This document shows positions 44,307 through 53,631 of a stretch of DNA of 64,000 nucleotides, piece by piece. A program made the translations under genes and the position numbers. This DNA comes from [Flexibacter] sp. ATCC 35103 (lineage in GTDB: Bacteria > Bacteroidota > Bacteroidia > Flavobacteriales > Flavobacteriaceae), in contig NZ_MTQF01000005.1 in assembly GCF_001975985.1 (NCBI RefSeq), positions 471,582 to 535,581 on the forward strand. Reading direction: 5' to 3'. Numbering within the stretch: position 1 is the stretch's first letter; every line of letters starts with the position of its first letter. Under the pieces are notes generated by a model. The model was not told the DNA's origin. It did no database searches and worked only from the letters and a program-made list of their open reading frames with translations.

Positions 44307-45380
44307 ATGTTAGATTATTTGATTGTTGGGTCTGGACTGGCTGGAATTTCTTTTGCGGAAGTTGCTCTTAAAAACAATAAAACTTTTTTGGTAATTGATA
44401 ATAAATCCCAAAACTCATCAAGAGTTGCAGGAGGATTATATAATCCTGTTATTTTGAAACGCTTTAGTGAAGTTTGGAAAGCGCAGGAACAATTGGTTTT
44501 AATGAATCAGTTTTACAGTCAGATTGAAGATAAGCTGAAAGTAAAATTTAATTTTCAACTTCCAATTTTAAGAAAGTTTTTCTCTATCGAAGAACAAAAT
44601 AATTGGTTTGCTGCTTCAGACAAAAAAAACCTGGCTCCTTTTTTATCTACTAAACTAATCACAAAAAAATACAATAGTATTGATTCTCCATATGACTATG
44701 GAGAAGTTTTACATACTGGTTATGTAGATACAGCTTTGTTATTGGATTGTTATAAAGAATATCTAGAAGAGAATAATCTATTAATGGAAGAGTTTTTTGA
44801 TAATACTTATATTGAATTTTTTGATTACGGAATTCAGTATAAAAATATTCAGGCTCGCCATATCATTTTTGCAGAAGGGTTTGGGCTGCATAGAAACCCT
44901 TTTTTTAATTATTTGCCATTAGATGGTACAAAAGGAGAATTGTTTGTAATAAAAGCCCCCAATTTAAACTTAGATGTCATTGTAAATACAAGTGTATTTA
45001 TATTGCCAATGGGAAATGATTTGTTCAAAGTTGGTGCTACATACAATTGGCAGGATAAAACGGATTTACCTACAGAAGAAGGAAAACAAGAATTAGTAGA
45101 TCGAATAAAAGAAATTATTACCTGCGATTTTGAAATCATGAAGCATTTTGGAGGAGTTCGGCCAACAGTTAAAGACAGAAGACCGTTGATTGGAACACAT
45201 TATGAACGTAAATGTCTTCACATTCTTAACGGATTAGGAACGCGAGGTGTAATGTTAGGACCTGCGATGGCGCAAGCCCTTTTTGATAATATCGAAAATG
45301 AAATTCCTTTAGATCGCGAAATTGACATTCAGCGATTTCATAAAAAGTATTTGAAAACCCTTATTTTTGACCGGCCTTAG
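44307..45380 (+). CDS. FAD-dependent amine/sugar oxidoreductase (DAO family)
   Basis: 357 residues with the N-terminal dinucleotide-binding motif DYLIVGSGLAGISFAE (GxGxxG) and the following VIDN acidic-end strand. The DAO-type core follows (GGLYNPVILKRFSEVWK, FAEGFGLHRNP, PLDGTKGELFVI) and the C-terminal GVRPTVKDRRPLIG ... LNGLGTRGVMLGP motif that closes the FAD site. It oxidises an amino or amino-acid-like substrate; which one cannot be told. Its end overlaps the convergent DUF983 gene by 20 bases. Confidence 0.85.
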   Translation: MLDYLIVGSGLAGISFAEVALKNNKTFLVIDNKSQNSSRVAGGLYNPVILKRFSEVWKAQEQLVLMNQFYSQIEDKLKVKFNFQLPILRKFFSIEEQNNWFAASDKKNLAPFLSTKLITKKYNSIDSPYDYGEVLHTGYVDTALLLDCYKEYLEENNLLMEEFFDNTYIEFFDYGIQYKNIQARHIIFAEGFGLHRNPFFNYLPLDGTKGELFVIKAPNLNLDVIVNTSVFILPMGNDLFKVGATYNWQDKTDLPTEEGKQELVDRIKEIITCDFEIMKHFGGVRPTVKDRRPLIGTHYERKCLHILNGLGTRGVMLGPAMAQALFDNIENEIPLDREIDIQRFHKKYLKTLIFDRP

Positions 45381-45744
45381 GATCATACGATACAAACATA
45401 TTAATATATAAGTTTCTTGAAAGTCTCAAAACAAAAGGAAATAATACGATTAGGGAAATAACAATTGCTATAAAAGATTCTTCAATAGTGGTTTTAAAAA
45501 ATACAAACGAAATGATAAAAGCTGCAATTCCTACGGCTACATTTAGACCGTAACTCACATACATTGCACCATAAAAAAACGAAGGTTCAATTTGATATTT
45601 TAATCCGCAATGACTACAATTGTCGTTCATTTTTAGAACTTTAGTCAAATGAAGCGGGTTTTTGTCTGAATACATACTTTCTTTTTGGCATTTTGGACAA
45701 CTTCCTGTTAAAATACTATTTAGTTTCGATCCTTTTTTTAACAT
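45361..45744 (-). CDS. DUF983 family protein with zinc-ribbon and two membrane helices
   Basis: About 127 residues from the ATG at 45744 (a TTG two codons earlier is also possible). Two CxxC pairs, SCPKCQKESM (about 17-24) and NCSHCGLKY (about 42-49), then a YGAMYVSYGLNVAVGIAAF helix and a second helix (about 85-105). This fits DUF983, small membrane proteins of unknown function with a zinc-ribbon. Divergent from the ABC-F gene. Confidence 0.88.
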   Translation of the reverse strand: MLKKGSKLNSILTGSCPKCQKESMYSDKNPLHLTKVLKMNDNCSHCGLKYQIEPSFFYGAMYVSYGLNVAVGIAAFIISFVFFKTTIEESFIAIVISLIVLFPFVLRLSRNLYINMFVSYDPKAGQK

Positions 45745-45778
45745 TTGCAAAAAATTAAATTACCCCATTAAATTGGGA

Positions 45779-45792
45779 GTGTAAATTTACAC
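45779..45792. promoter_or_regulatory. Palindrome between DUF983 and ABC-F genes
   Basis: GTGTAAATTTACAC is a perfect 14-base palindrome in the 75-base divergent intergenic region, a possible binding site for a dimeric regulator. Confidence 0.35.
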
Positions 45793-45819
45793 AATCAATT
45801 AGTTATAAAATAACATTAC

Positions 45820-47733
45820 ATGCTTAATATACACAATTTATCGGTTTCTTTTGGTGGTACTTATTTATTTGAAGAGGTAACTTTTCGTTTAGGTGCCGGA
45901 GATCGAGTTGGACTTGTCGGAAAAAATGGTGCTGGAAAATCTACAATGCTTAAAATGCTGGCAAGAGATTTTGCTCCTGATTCCGGAGTTATTTCTCAGG
46001 AGAAAGATATTCGAATGGGTTTTTTACGACAAGATATTGATTTTGAACGTGGAAGAACGGTATTAGAGGAAGCTTATGAAGCTTTTACTGAAATTAAAGT
46101 TGTAGAGAAAAAACTAGAAGAAATTAATCATCAATTGGTTACCAGAACTGATTATGAAAGTGAAGAATACGGACAAATCATTGAAGATTTATCTGATTAC
46201 ACCCATCGTTTTGACCTTTTAGGAGGTTACAATTATGTAGGTGATACAGAAAAAATTCTTTTAGGATTAGGTTTTAAAAGAGAAGTTTTTAATAATCAAA
46301 CCGAAACATTTTCCGGAGGTTGGAGAATGCGTATCGAGCTGGCGAAATTATTATTACAGTCAAACGATGTGCTGCTTCTGGATGAGCCTACGAATCACTT
46401 GGATATCGAGAGTATCATTTGGTTAGAAAGTTTCCTGCGCAGTTATCCTGGAGTTGTTGTAATTGTTTCGCACGATAAAATGTTCCTTGATAATGTTACG
46501 AATCGTACGATCGAAATTTCATTAGGAAAAGCATATGACTTTAATAAACCATATTCTCAATATCTAGAATTGCGTCATGAAATTCGTGAAAAGCAATTGG
46601 CAACGCAAAAGAATCAGGCAAAGAAAATTGAAGAAACAGAAAAACTAATCGAAAAATTCCGTGCAAAAGCTTCAAAAGCTTCAATGGCGCAATCATTGAT
46701 TAAAAAGTTAGATAAAGTAGAACGAATTGAAGTTGATGAAGACGACAATTCAGTAATGAATATCTCTTTTCCAGTTTCTAAAGAACCAGGAAGAGTAGTG
46801 GTAGAAGCCGAAAATGTTACGAAATCATACGGCGATAAAACAATCCTTAAAGACATTAGCCTGTTAGTTGAGCGCGGAAGCAAAATTGCTTTTGTGGGAC
46901 AAAATGGTCAGGGAAAATCGACGTTTATTAAAGCTATTGTTGATGAATTCGAATATCAGGGAAGTATCAAACTGGGTCATAATGTACAATTAGGTTATTT
47001 TGCACAAAATCAGGCAGAATATCTTGATGGCGAAATTACTTTGCTTCAAACCATGGAAGACGCTGCAATGGACACGAATCGATCTAAAGTTCGTGATATG
47101 CTGGGTTCATTTTTGTTTCGTGGCGATGATGTCGAGAAAAAAGTAAAAGTACTTTCAGGAGGAGAACGTAACCGTTTGGCACTTTGTAAGTTGTTATTAC
47201 AGCCTATAAATGTATTATTGATGGATGAGCCTACGAATCACTTAGATATTAAATCTAAGAACGTTCTGAAGGCTGCACTTCAAAAATTTGGAGGAACTTT
47301 ATTATTGGTTTCTCACGATAGGGATTTCCTTCAGGGAATGTCGAATATAGTTTACGAATTCAAAGATCAACAGATCAAAGAATATTTAGGAGATATCAAC
47401 TATTTCTTAGAACAGCGCAATCTTGAGAATATGCGTGAAGTCGAGAAAAAAGATGTTGCTAAAGCTGCTGCTCCAAAAGAAAGTAATAAAACTTCATACG
47501 AAGACCAGAAAAAAGGTAAAGCGTTACAAAATAAATTAAGCAAGGTCGAAAGTCAGATCAAACAATTAGAGCGAGATATTCAGCACGACGATAAATTGCT
47601 GGCTTCTAATTATGACAAACATATCGAAGATGCTTCATTTTTTACAGCTTATAACAAAAAGAAAAGTGATTTAGATCAATTGCTTCTTGACTGGGAAATT
47701 GTTCAGGAAGAGATTGATAATTTTACTGCTTAG
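45820..47733 (+). CDS. ABC-F family ATPase (Uup-like)
   Basis: 637 residues. Two ABC cassettes: Walker A GLVGKNGAGKST and FVGQNGQGKST, signatures FSGGWRMRIELAK and LSGGERNRLALCK, Walker B LLLDEPTNHLDIES and LLMDEPTNHLDIKS. Between them is the arm/linker (about 235-310) that touches the ribosome in ABC-F proteins. A C-terminal coiled coil (about 560-637) is the Uup-type tail. No membrane segment, so it is a ribosome-acting or DNA-related ATPase rather than a transporter. Confidence 0.93.
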   Translation: MLNIHNLSVSFGGTYLFEEVTFRLGAGDRVGLVGKNGAGKSTMLKMLARDFAPDSGVISQEKDIRMGFLRQDIDFERGRTVLEEAYEAFTEIKVVEKKLEEINHQLVTRTDYESEEYGQIIEDLSDYTHRFDLLGGYNYVGDTEKILLGLGFKREVFNNQTETFSGGWRMRIELAKLLLQSNDVLLLDEPTNHLDIESIIWLESFLRSYPGVVVIVSHDKMFLDNVTNRTIEISLGKAYDFNKPYSQYLELRHEIREKQLATQKNQAKKIEETEKLIEKFRAKASKASMAQSLIKKLDKVERIEVDEDDNSVMNISFPVSKEPGRVVVEAENVTKSYGDKTILKDISLLVERGSKIAFVGQNGQGKSTFIKAIVDEFEYQGSIKLGHNVQLGYFAQNQAEYLDGEITLLQTMEDAAMDTNRSKVRDMLGSFLFRGDDVEKKVKVLSGGERNRLALCKLLLQPINVLLMDEPTNHLDIKSKNVLKAALQKFGGTLLLVSHDRDFLQGMSNIVYEFKDQQIKEYLGDINYFLEQRNLENMREVEKKDVAKAAAPKESNKTSYEDQKKGKALQNKLSKVESQIKQLERDIQHDDKLLASNYDKHIEDASFFTAYNKKKSDLDQLLLDWEIVQEEIDNFTA

Positions 47734-48044
47734 TATTTGATTTAGGAGCTATTTCCAGCTTTCCGTTTCAAGTCCTCACAAAAAAAATGCATTTCTAATG
47801 TTGCAAAAAGAGCTTCTTTCAGTCGCTTTTTTTCAACAAGAAATGCAATTTTTTTTGCTCCGGGCTTTCCTCTTCAATCTGGGCTAGGAGTAGCAGTTTT
47901 CAGTCACAGTATTCAGTCACGGTTTTCAGTTTTAGATTTGTTCAGTTTTCAGTTTACAAATTTTTCGCAATGACAAAAACAAGAACAAAAACCTGTGAAA
48001 ACCAGTTGAAACCCGCGTCATCCGTGTGCCAATATACGCTAACC
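47734..48044. other. Intergenic region with the second hairpin element
   Basis: 311 bases with no gene. The first half is the hairpin element at 47745-47887. The rest holds CAGTTTTCAGT-type short repeats (47893-47965) and sequence that looks like an AT-rich degenerate spacer. Confidence 0.8.
47745..47887. repeat. Dispersed hairpin element, copy 2
   Basis: Related to 33950-34092. Opens GAGCTATTTCCAGCTTTCCG, ends TCTGGGCTA. Stem arms lie at about 47787-47813 and 47825-47846. Stem bases differ from copy 1 but still pair. Confidence 0.75.
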
Positions 48045-49004
48045 TTAAATAATCCCAATACTTTTAGAATGCATAATCGCTTCGCTGCTATTTTTATAAT
48101 AACAAACAGAAACTTCTAAAGCTTCTAAATTCTTCATGATCTTTTTCGTTGCTTCTTTTTGGTGTTTGCCGGTTTGCCTGATGTAAACTGCTTTTACGGT
48201 AACAGGAAATATTTTGCAGATTCGCTCGTATAAAACAGGATCGTGTTGAGAATCATCTCCCAGTAAAACATATTTTAGATTTGGATAAAACTCTAAAACA
48301 TGTTTTATTTTATCAAATTTATGATCGTGATTTCCGCTTCCGCTCATGAAGAAATCTGTAATACCTCTTTTTATATCTTTCAATAAAATTACAGCTCTCG
48401 GAAGCTTGTGTATTTTAGTAAACTTTACAATAAACCGATACAAATTCCACTCACTGCTTGAAACGTAAAAAAAAGCATTTTCTTCTTCCTTATTGTTTCT
48501 TCCTGCTGAACTTAAAGCTTGATAATGAGGTACAACATCAGTAAAAACTTTGCGGTCATTTACATTTTTAAACAGAAGAATGTAGATTTTTTTAAAGAAA
48601 TTCTGGGTATGGGAAATCAAAAAAGTGTCATCAATATCAGATATGATTCCTAATTTCCCTTTATGAGGTCTTATAAAACTGCCTTTTTCGGTTATGGTTT
48701 CATTTTCATATCTAATACTTACTTCATATTCCATCCATCCAAAATTAGTTTCTGTTTCAAGCGGAATACAAAATTTAAAATATCCGTCATCTAGTGTTTT
48801 AGTGTGAATTTCCTGATTGCCGCATTTTAAATAAATATCAAAATTCTCAAGCGTTTTTATTCTAAACTGATTAATGATAGAACGTGCATTTTTTAAATTT
48901 TTCTTCTGAAAATCATAGTCATACGTTCTTTTAAAAACATGCCCCATTACAATTAATTCTTCTTCATTGGCATAACCTCGATATAATTGTAAAATTGGTT
49001 TCAT
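48045..49004 (-). CDS. App1-family phosphatidate phosphatase (DUF2183)
   Basis: 319 residues. The catalytic DxDxT motif is SDIDDTFL (about 132-139), preceded by KGKLGII. Downstream come FYVSSSEWNLYRF (haloacid-dehalogenase-type second motif) and YVLLGDDSQHDPVLY (last motif). In yeast App1 this fold removes phosphate from phosphatidic acid. The ~110-residue N-terminal part (GHVFKRTYDYDFQKK) is a beta domain found before the phosphatase in bacterial members. Divergent from a lipid kinase gene 66 bases away. Confidence 0.88.
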   Translation of the reverse strand: MKPILQLYRGYANEEELIVMGHVFKRTYDYDFQKKNLKNARSIINQFRIKTLENFDIYLKCGNQEIHTKTLDDGYFKFCIPLETETNFGWMEYEVSIRYENETITEKGSFIRPHKGKLGIISDIDDTFLISHTQNFFKKIYILLFKNVNDRKVFTDVVPHYQALSSAGRNNKEEENAFFYVSSSEWNLYRFIVKFTKIHKLPRAVILLKDIKRGITDFFMSGSGNHDHKFDKIKHVLEFYPNLKYVLLGDDSQHDPVLYERICKIFPVTVKAVYIRQTGKHQKEATKKIMKNLEALEVSVCYYKNSSEAIMHSKSIGII

Positions 49005-49070
49005 TAATTGCGTATATTTATAGATGGATGCTGTAAATTAATTATTTTAATTGACTTTAAAAATAAAATT

Positions 49071-49940
49071 TTGAAAAAGAATATCATATTTGTTGTAAAC
49101 CCTATTTCCGGAGACCTTGATAAAACGAGTTTAATCGAAGCTGTTCAGGAGTTTGCAACCACAAATAATTTTGATCTGGAAGTTTATGAAACTACAGGAA
49201 AAAGTGATCAAAAAGAAATACAATCACTATATAATCAATATCAACCGGAAAGAATTATAGTTGCCGGTGGAGACGGAACCATAAAAATGGTAGCCGAAGC
49301 GATGGAAGAATTTGATGTAATTATTGGCATTTTGCCTGCTGGCTCCGCTAATGGTTTATCTGTAGATCTAAATTTACCAACCACAATTGAAGAGAACCTG
49401 AAAACAGCTTTTCTTAGTCGTTATATCGAAATGGATATGATTTGTATCAATGGTAAAAAAAGTATTCATTTAAGCGACATTGGTCTCAATGCTGATCTAG
49501 TTAAAAATTATGAAGAAAGTAATTTAAGAGGCTTTTGGGGTTATGCTTTGCAAGCCTATAACACGCTTGTAGATTCTAATGATCCTTTTGTTGCAACAAT
49601 TTCTACGGGAAAGGATACAGTTGTACATACGGCAAGAATGATCGTAATTGCGAATTCTCAGAAATATGGAACTGGGGTAACTATCAATCCTAACGGTTCC
49701 ATGAACGATGGAAAATTTGAATTGGTGATCTTAAAAAGCCTGGATTTATTATTGCTCGGAAAAATTATTACAGGAAATATGCCTATTGATTCAGATGATA
49801 TTGTAATTATTTCGACAGATAAAGCCACCATAAAAACAGATTACCCGGTTAATTTTCAAATTGATGGAGAATATTGTGGTGCCCAGACTTCGTTAGAAAT
49901 TTATATTTTGCATAAGCAAATGAAAATTGCAATTCCTTAG
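49071..49940 (+). CDS. Diacylglycerol/lipid kinase family protein (YegS/BmrU type)
   Basis: About 289 residues if the TTG at 49071 is used (KKNIIFVVNPISG), matching the family opening; no in-frame ATG lies near. A longer TTG start at 49008 adds 21 residues rich in Ile that look like translated spacer. GGDGTIK (about 71-77) is the nucleotide motif, with GSANGLSVDL after it. Members phosphorylate diacylglycerol or related lipids. Its divergent partner is a probable phosphatidate phosphatase, which catalyses the opposite step. Confidence 0.88.
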   Translation: MKKNIIFVVNPISGDLDKTSLIEAVQEFATTNNFDLEVYETTGKSDQKEIQSLYNQYQPERIIVAGGDGTIKMVAEAMEEFDVIIGILPAGSANGLSVDLNLPTTIEENLKTAFLSRYIEMDMICINGKKSIHLSDIGLNADLVKNYEESNLRGFWGYALQAYNTLVDSNDPFVATISTGKDTVVHTARMIVIANSQKYGTGVTINPNGSMNDGKFELVILKSLDLLLLGKIITGNMPIDSDDIVIISTDKATIKTDYPVNFQIDGEYCGAQTSLEIYILHKQMKIAIP

Positions 49941-50001
49941 TTTTGTGGTTTAATTAATGTCGTCCCGATGGGGCCGGAAATCTCAAACGGATTGTTTTCT
50001 A

Positions 50002-50026
50002 TAAATATTACACTCCTAAAAGAGTT
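50002..50026 (-). repeat. 25-base dispersed repeat, copy B
   Basis: The reverse complement of 19468-19492 with two mismatches. A GCCCTGGAAGGGC hairpin lies 40 bases away (50067-50079), probably a terminator for the lipid kinase gene. Confidence 0.7.
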
Positions 50027-50066
50027 ATTTATCTGCATATTTGTGGAAGAAGGCAATTAAATAAAG

Positions 50067-50079
50067 CCCTGGAAGGGCT
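50067..50079. terminator. Small GC hairpin between convergent genes
   Basis: GCCCT-GGA-AGGGC, 5-bp stem in the space between the convergent lipid-kinase and GNAT genes, with T/A-rich flanks. Confidence 0.4.
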
Positions 50080-50101
50080 TAATATTTATATAGATATTGA
50101 T

Positions 50102-51247
50102 TTATTTAAAAGGATTTCGTTCCTGCCACTCTGTTTTAGGTTCCAGATAATTGAATAATTTGGCGATATTATGGTTAATCAAAGCATTGCTGTGTGTAAT
50201 TAAACCATACATTTTTAGCGGTTTTGCACCTACTGAACTTTTGATTTCGAGTGCGGTTCTCGCAAAAACAATTTCAGAGAAACCCTGATTTATTGAATAA
50301 GCAATCATATCATATAACATATTGAGATACAACATTTTTTCACGCTGAATAGTTTCGTCATAGCCTAAAAAGTAGGTATCCATTATATTCCCGTTTTTAA
50401 TCAATGTATTGAAACCTATTAGTTTTTCGTCTAAAAAATAGCCGTAAAATAAGAAGTTATCTTTCATAATTTCCTTAAAAAAGCTAAAGTGATTTCTGGC
50501 TAAGAAAAAGGTATTGAAAGGCGCATTTTTAGCCACATGAAAATACAATTCATAAATAACATCTTCATACTTCTTAATATCAGCCAAAGACATTTTTTGT
50601 TTCTGAATTCCGTCTGCTTTTTTTCTTGCACGTTTATATTGATCTCTGTATTTTTTTGATAAAGCGTCAATGTAATCTTGTTCTGATTTCCAATTTTTAT
50701 TGATTTCAAAAATCATATTGGGTTGCGTCGAAAACGTATAATTGTTTTTAAATTCAGCTTGAAGTGGTTCTATTTCTGTTGCCGTAAAATCTTTTATACT
50801 CGTAATATGAACTTTTTTTCCGGCTGCTTTCAAGTCTTTCCTGAGCTGATTTATTGCTTTATGAAGTGTTTTAAAAGCCTTAGCTTGCTTGATGGCTGCA
50901 TCAAAAGCAAATGCATTTTGTCCCGTAAGCATATTGTTGCCGACGAATAATACATGCGAAGCAAAATTTTTGAAAGCAAAATTACGTACAGAAGTTTTTA
51001 AACACTGATCGCGTTCTCCAAAAGATTCCAGTTTTTCTGCAAATAGAAATTGAGTTATGACAATCCCAACAAGTTTATCTTCGTTAAAAATTCCAATAAA
51101 ATGACAAATCATATTTACCGGACAAGAGTTTTCGAGTACCTCGAGATATTCTCTGGTCAAAAAAATATTATTTACAGCCAGCGAATTCCATTCTAAAGGC
51201 AATAATGACGTGCTGTTGTAAATTTCGAAAGAATAAGTTGTATTCAA
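50102..51247 (-). CDS. FemAB/GNAT-like acyltransferase family protein
   Basis: 381 residues. It starts TTG at 51247 (an in-frame TAG sits four codons before, and no ATG is near). The C-terminal part has a GNAT-like acyl-CoA fold: FYGYFLDEKLIGFNTLIKNG, DTYFLGYDETIQREKMLYL, EIVFARTALEIKSSVGAKP. A related half lies in the N-terminus (EDKLVGIVITQF). Members of this peptidogalycan biosynthesis/recognition group modify cell-envelope material. No signal peptide; substrate unknown. Confidence 0.75.
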   Translation of the reverse strand: MNTTYSFEIYNSTSLLPLEWNSLAVNNIFLTREYLEVLENSCPVNMICHFIGIFNEDKLVGIVITQFLFAEKLESFGERDQCLKTSVRNFAFKNFASHVLFVGNNMLTGQNAFAFDAAIKQAKAFKTLHKAINQLRKDLKAAGKKVHITSIKDFTATEIEPLQAEFKNNYTFSTQPNMIFEINKNWKSEQDYIDALSKKYRDQYKRARKKADGIQKQKMSLADIKKYEDVIYELYFHVAKNAPFNTFFLARNHFSFFKEIMKDNFLFYGYFLDEKLIGFNTLIKNGNIMDTYFLGYDETIQREKMLYLNMLYDMIAYSINQGFSEIVFARTALEIKSSVGAKPLKMYGLITHSNALINHNIAKLFNYLEPKTEWQERNPFK

Positions 51248-51365
51248 AAGTATGAGCTAATTTTTTCAAAATTAGGTATTATTTATAATAACTCACTTTC
51301 TTTAAGTTATTATTAAGAAAACCCCGCCTGAGTTTAAGAGTCAAACGGGTTTCTGTTTTTTATAA

Positions 51366-51854
51366 TTATGCGTATGCACATATAATTCCGCCCATAAGCG
51401 TTAAGGTTAAAATCCAATATCCGGTATTTATAAAAATGTATTTCCACGATCTTCTTTCAAACAAGCCATTAATCGCCAACATTGGAAAAGCGAAAAATAA
51501 ACCTGATATAAAACCATGAAGTGCGCCATGTTTAAAAGTGCGGTAAGCTGTTCCGTAATCTGCCATAAAAGCAGCAAATGATGGTTTTGCAGTTTCTATT
51601 AATGGCGGTCCGCCAACCATGCCAACTGCGCCGGACTGATGAATTGTTAATGCCGAAATGACCATCGTCATCATTAAGGAAAAGATATAAGTTAACCCGA
51701 AAATTTTAATCATATTTCCGGTCTTAAGCGATTCTTCGGTTAATCCGGATTCTCGCATCCAGATCGTTCCAAAAACTTTAGGATTGTACCAGATAAAGCC
51801 GGTAACTAGAGTAATTAATGCCGAAGCAAAAAAAGGTAAGAAATTCATTTGCAT
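51366..51854 (-). CDS. DUF1761 family small membrane protein
   Basis: 162 residues with four hydrophobic segments (about 4-22, 50-72, 107-125, 140-160) and the DUF1761 pattern FLPFFASALITLVTGFIWYNPKVFG near the N-terminus (shown in part: ITLVTGFIWYNPK). An ATG two codons later is an equally possible start. Function unknown in this family. A weak terminator lies at 51318-51356. Confidence 0.85.
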   Translation of the reverse strand: MQMNFLPFFASALITLVTGFIWYNPKVFGTIWMRESGLTEESLKTGNMIKIFGLTYIFSLMMTMVISALTIHQSGAVGMVGGPPLIETAKPSFAAFMADYGTAYRTFKHGALHGFISGLFFAFPMLAINGLFERRSWKYIFINTGYWILTLTLMGGIICAYA

Positions 51855-52098
51855 GTGATTAGGTTTTTAGATTAGTTGATCAAATTTAAGAAAAATATAT
51901 AAAGATTTACTTTATTTTAAAACAGTAATTCATCATGGTTTTTTCATATCAAAAATTTAAATTTTGACAGAAAAAAAGGTTATAATAATTTAAGCTGTAT
52001 TTTTTAACGATTTACTTTTTTTTTATAACTTTAATTCTTCAATTTGCATAATATCCAAATTGAATGAAAAATAATCTAACCTTTTTAATAACAAAATT

Positions 52099-52404
52099 AT
52101 GGTAGTACAATATCAAGGTGAACAACACGGAAAATCTACAACATTTACAATACGAATTATAGGAAACAATTTGTCTAAAAGCAGCTCTAATTATCAAATT
52201 GATTTATTGGTTGGCGACAAACAATTGCCAATTTTTACAACATCAATTCATCAGAGTTTATCAAATTGCCTAAAAGAAATCTATCTTTTCAGAAAACATA
52301 ACGGAATAAAATTCAATGCTTCTTCAGAGAAAGTAGCGCCAACTTTAGTTCCTTATGATTTGGTATTGTTCAATTATAATAAAGGAGCTTTATTTATGGC
52401 TTAA
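52099..52404 (+). CDS. Small soluble protein of unknown function
   Basis: 101 residues, no signal peptide or membrane segment; beta-rich start (VVQYQGEQHGKSTTFTIRII). No family recognised. ATG at 52099, with a terminator 27 bases after the stop (52431-52460), so it is a single-gene unit. Convergent with the secretion operon. Confidence 0.6.
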   Translation: MVVQYQGEQHGKSTTFTIRIIGNNLSKSSSNYQIDLLVGDKQLPIFTTSIHQSLSNCLKEIYLFRKHNGIKFNASSEKVAPTLVPYDLVLFNYNKGALFMA

Positions 52405-52430
52405 GCCAAATTTACGCTGTTTAAATATTA

Positions 52431-52460
52431 AAAAAGACTTTCTTAATTGGAAGTCTTTTT
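52431..52460 (+). terminator. Terminator between the 101-residue gene and the gsp operon
   Basis: AAAAAGACTT / AAGTCTTTTT, 10-bp stem with a 10-base loop. Its symmetry lets it stop both strands, so it may also end the 13-gene operon on the minus strand (50 bases past its last stop). Confidence 0.85.
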
Positions 52461-52509
52461 TTTGATTTATTACTTACTGATTTTTATTAAGATGTACCAA
52501 AATTATAAA

Positions 52510-53631
52510 CTATTGATTTATAATTTTACTCAAGTCAAACATCGGCGCATACATCGAGACCATAATTACTCCTACAATTGCTCCAATTACAATGATAATC
52601 ACAGGTTCTAAAATAACACCAATCATCTTGGTTTGGTGGGTTATTTCCTCATTATACTGTTCTGTTAACCTTTGAAACATTGTTTCAAGTTGATTAACTT
52701 GTTCCGCCACTTCTACCATTGAAATCATTTTGTTTTCAAACACACTATGTTTTTTCAAGCTTTCATTTAAAGAAGCTCCTTTTGTTATGTCTTCTTTTAT
52801 TTGTTCAATTGCAATTTCAATGGGGTAAAAGCCAATCATTTTTGCGGTTAAAGACAAGGAATTTATTAAAGTTGTTTTTGATGTAATTAATAAATTCATT
52901 GCTTGACAAAAACGGGAAATGTATATTTTGCGAATCAGGTTTCCAAAATAAGGTGTTTTTAAAATTATTTTAGTAGTAAACGATCTGTAACTTTTTTTTT
53001 CTCTTAATAATATATGAATTACTAGTAAACTGATTATGGCTCCAATTACAATAGAGAAAATTAATCCTGAATGATTTGATATTTTTATAATAATTTGAGT
53101 ACTTTTTGGTAATTCGCTTCCAAATTGTTTGAAAACGGAGCTAAACATTGGCACCACTTTATTCAGCATGAAATACAAAACCAAAATAGTAACCAGCATT
53201 ACAATTGTTGGATAGGTCATAACCGAAACAATTTGTCTTTTCATTTGAATTTTTCGGTTAAAATACTTTTGTAATTCTTCTAAAACTTCTTCCAGTTTTC
53301 TGGTTTCTTCACCAATTTGAATGCTGTAATATTCATAGGTCGAAAACTGATTGGTTTCGCGCATTGATTCGTAAATACTTCTTCCTTCAACTACCTTTTC
53401 CTTGATTTCAAGAATCATTTTTTTCTCAAATTTATTGGCAGACTGATTGCTTAAAATTTCCAACGCCTTTTTAAAGTCAACGCCAGATCTTAAAAGCATA
53501 CCAAGTTCTCTGTAGAAAATCTCCTTTTTCTTATCAGAAAGCTTTTTAGAAAACTGAAAAGAATTAGTTTTAATCCTAAAATCCGGTTTCTCTGCTTTTA
53601 ATGTTTTATATGTAGTTAAATCAAAACTCAT
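52510..53631 (-). CDS. gspF: Inner-membrane platform protein GspF/PilC-like
   Basis: 373 residues with the repeated T2SSF domain: FYRELGMLLRSGVDFKKALEIL (about 40-61) and FCQAMNLLITSKTTLINSL (about 238-256). Membrane helices lie near 139-158, 188-210 and 340-362, the last within GVILEPVIIIVIGAIVGVIM. Last gene of the operon. It overlaps the previous gene by one base (TAATG). It should hold the assembly ATPase GspE at the membrane. Confidence 0.93.
   Translation of the reverse strand: MSFDLTTYKTLKAEKPDFRIKTNSFQFSKKLSDKKKEIFYRELGMLLRSGVDFKKALEILSNQSANKFEKKMILEIKEKVVEGRSIYESMRETNQFSTYEYYSIQIGEETRKLEEVLEELQKYFNRKIQMKRQIVSVMTYPTIVMLVTILVLYFMLNKVVPMFSSVFKQFGSELPKSTQIIIKISNHSGLIFSIVIGAIISLLVIHILLREKKSYRSFTTKIILKTPYFGNLIRKIYISRFCQAMNLLITSKTTLINSLSLTAKMIGFYPIEIAIEQIKEDITKGASLNESLKKHSVFENKMISMVEVAEQVNQLETMFQRLTEQYNEEITHQTKMIGVILEPVIIIVIGAIVGVIMVSMYAPMFDLSKIINQ

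Noticed and set aside
49008..49070. Longer TTG start for the lipid kinase
   Set aside because: The added residues are translated AT-rich spacer and the family opens at KKNIIFVVNP.
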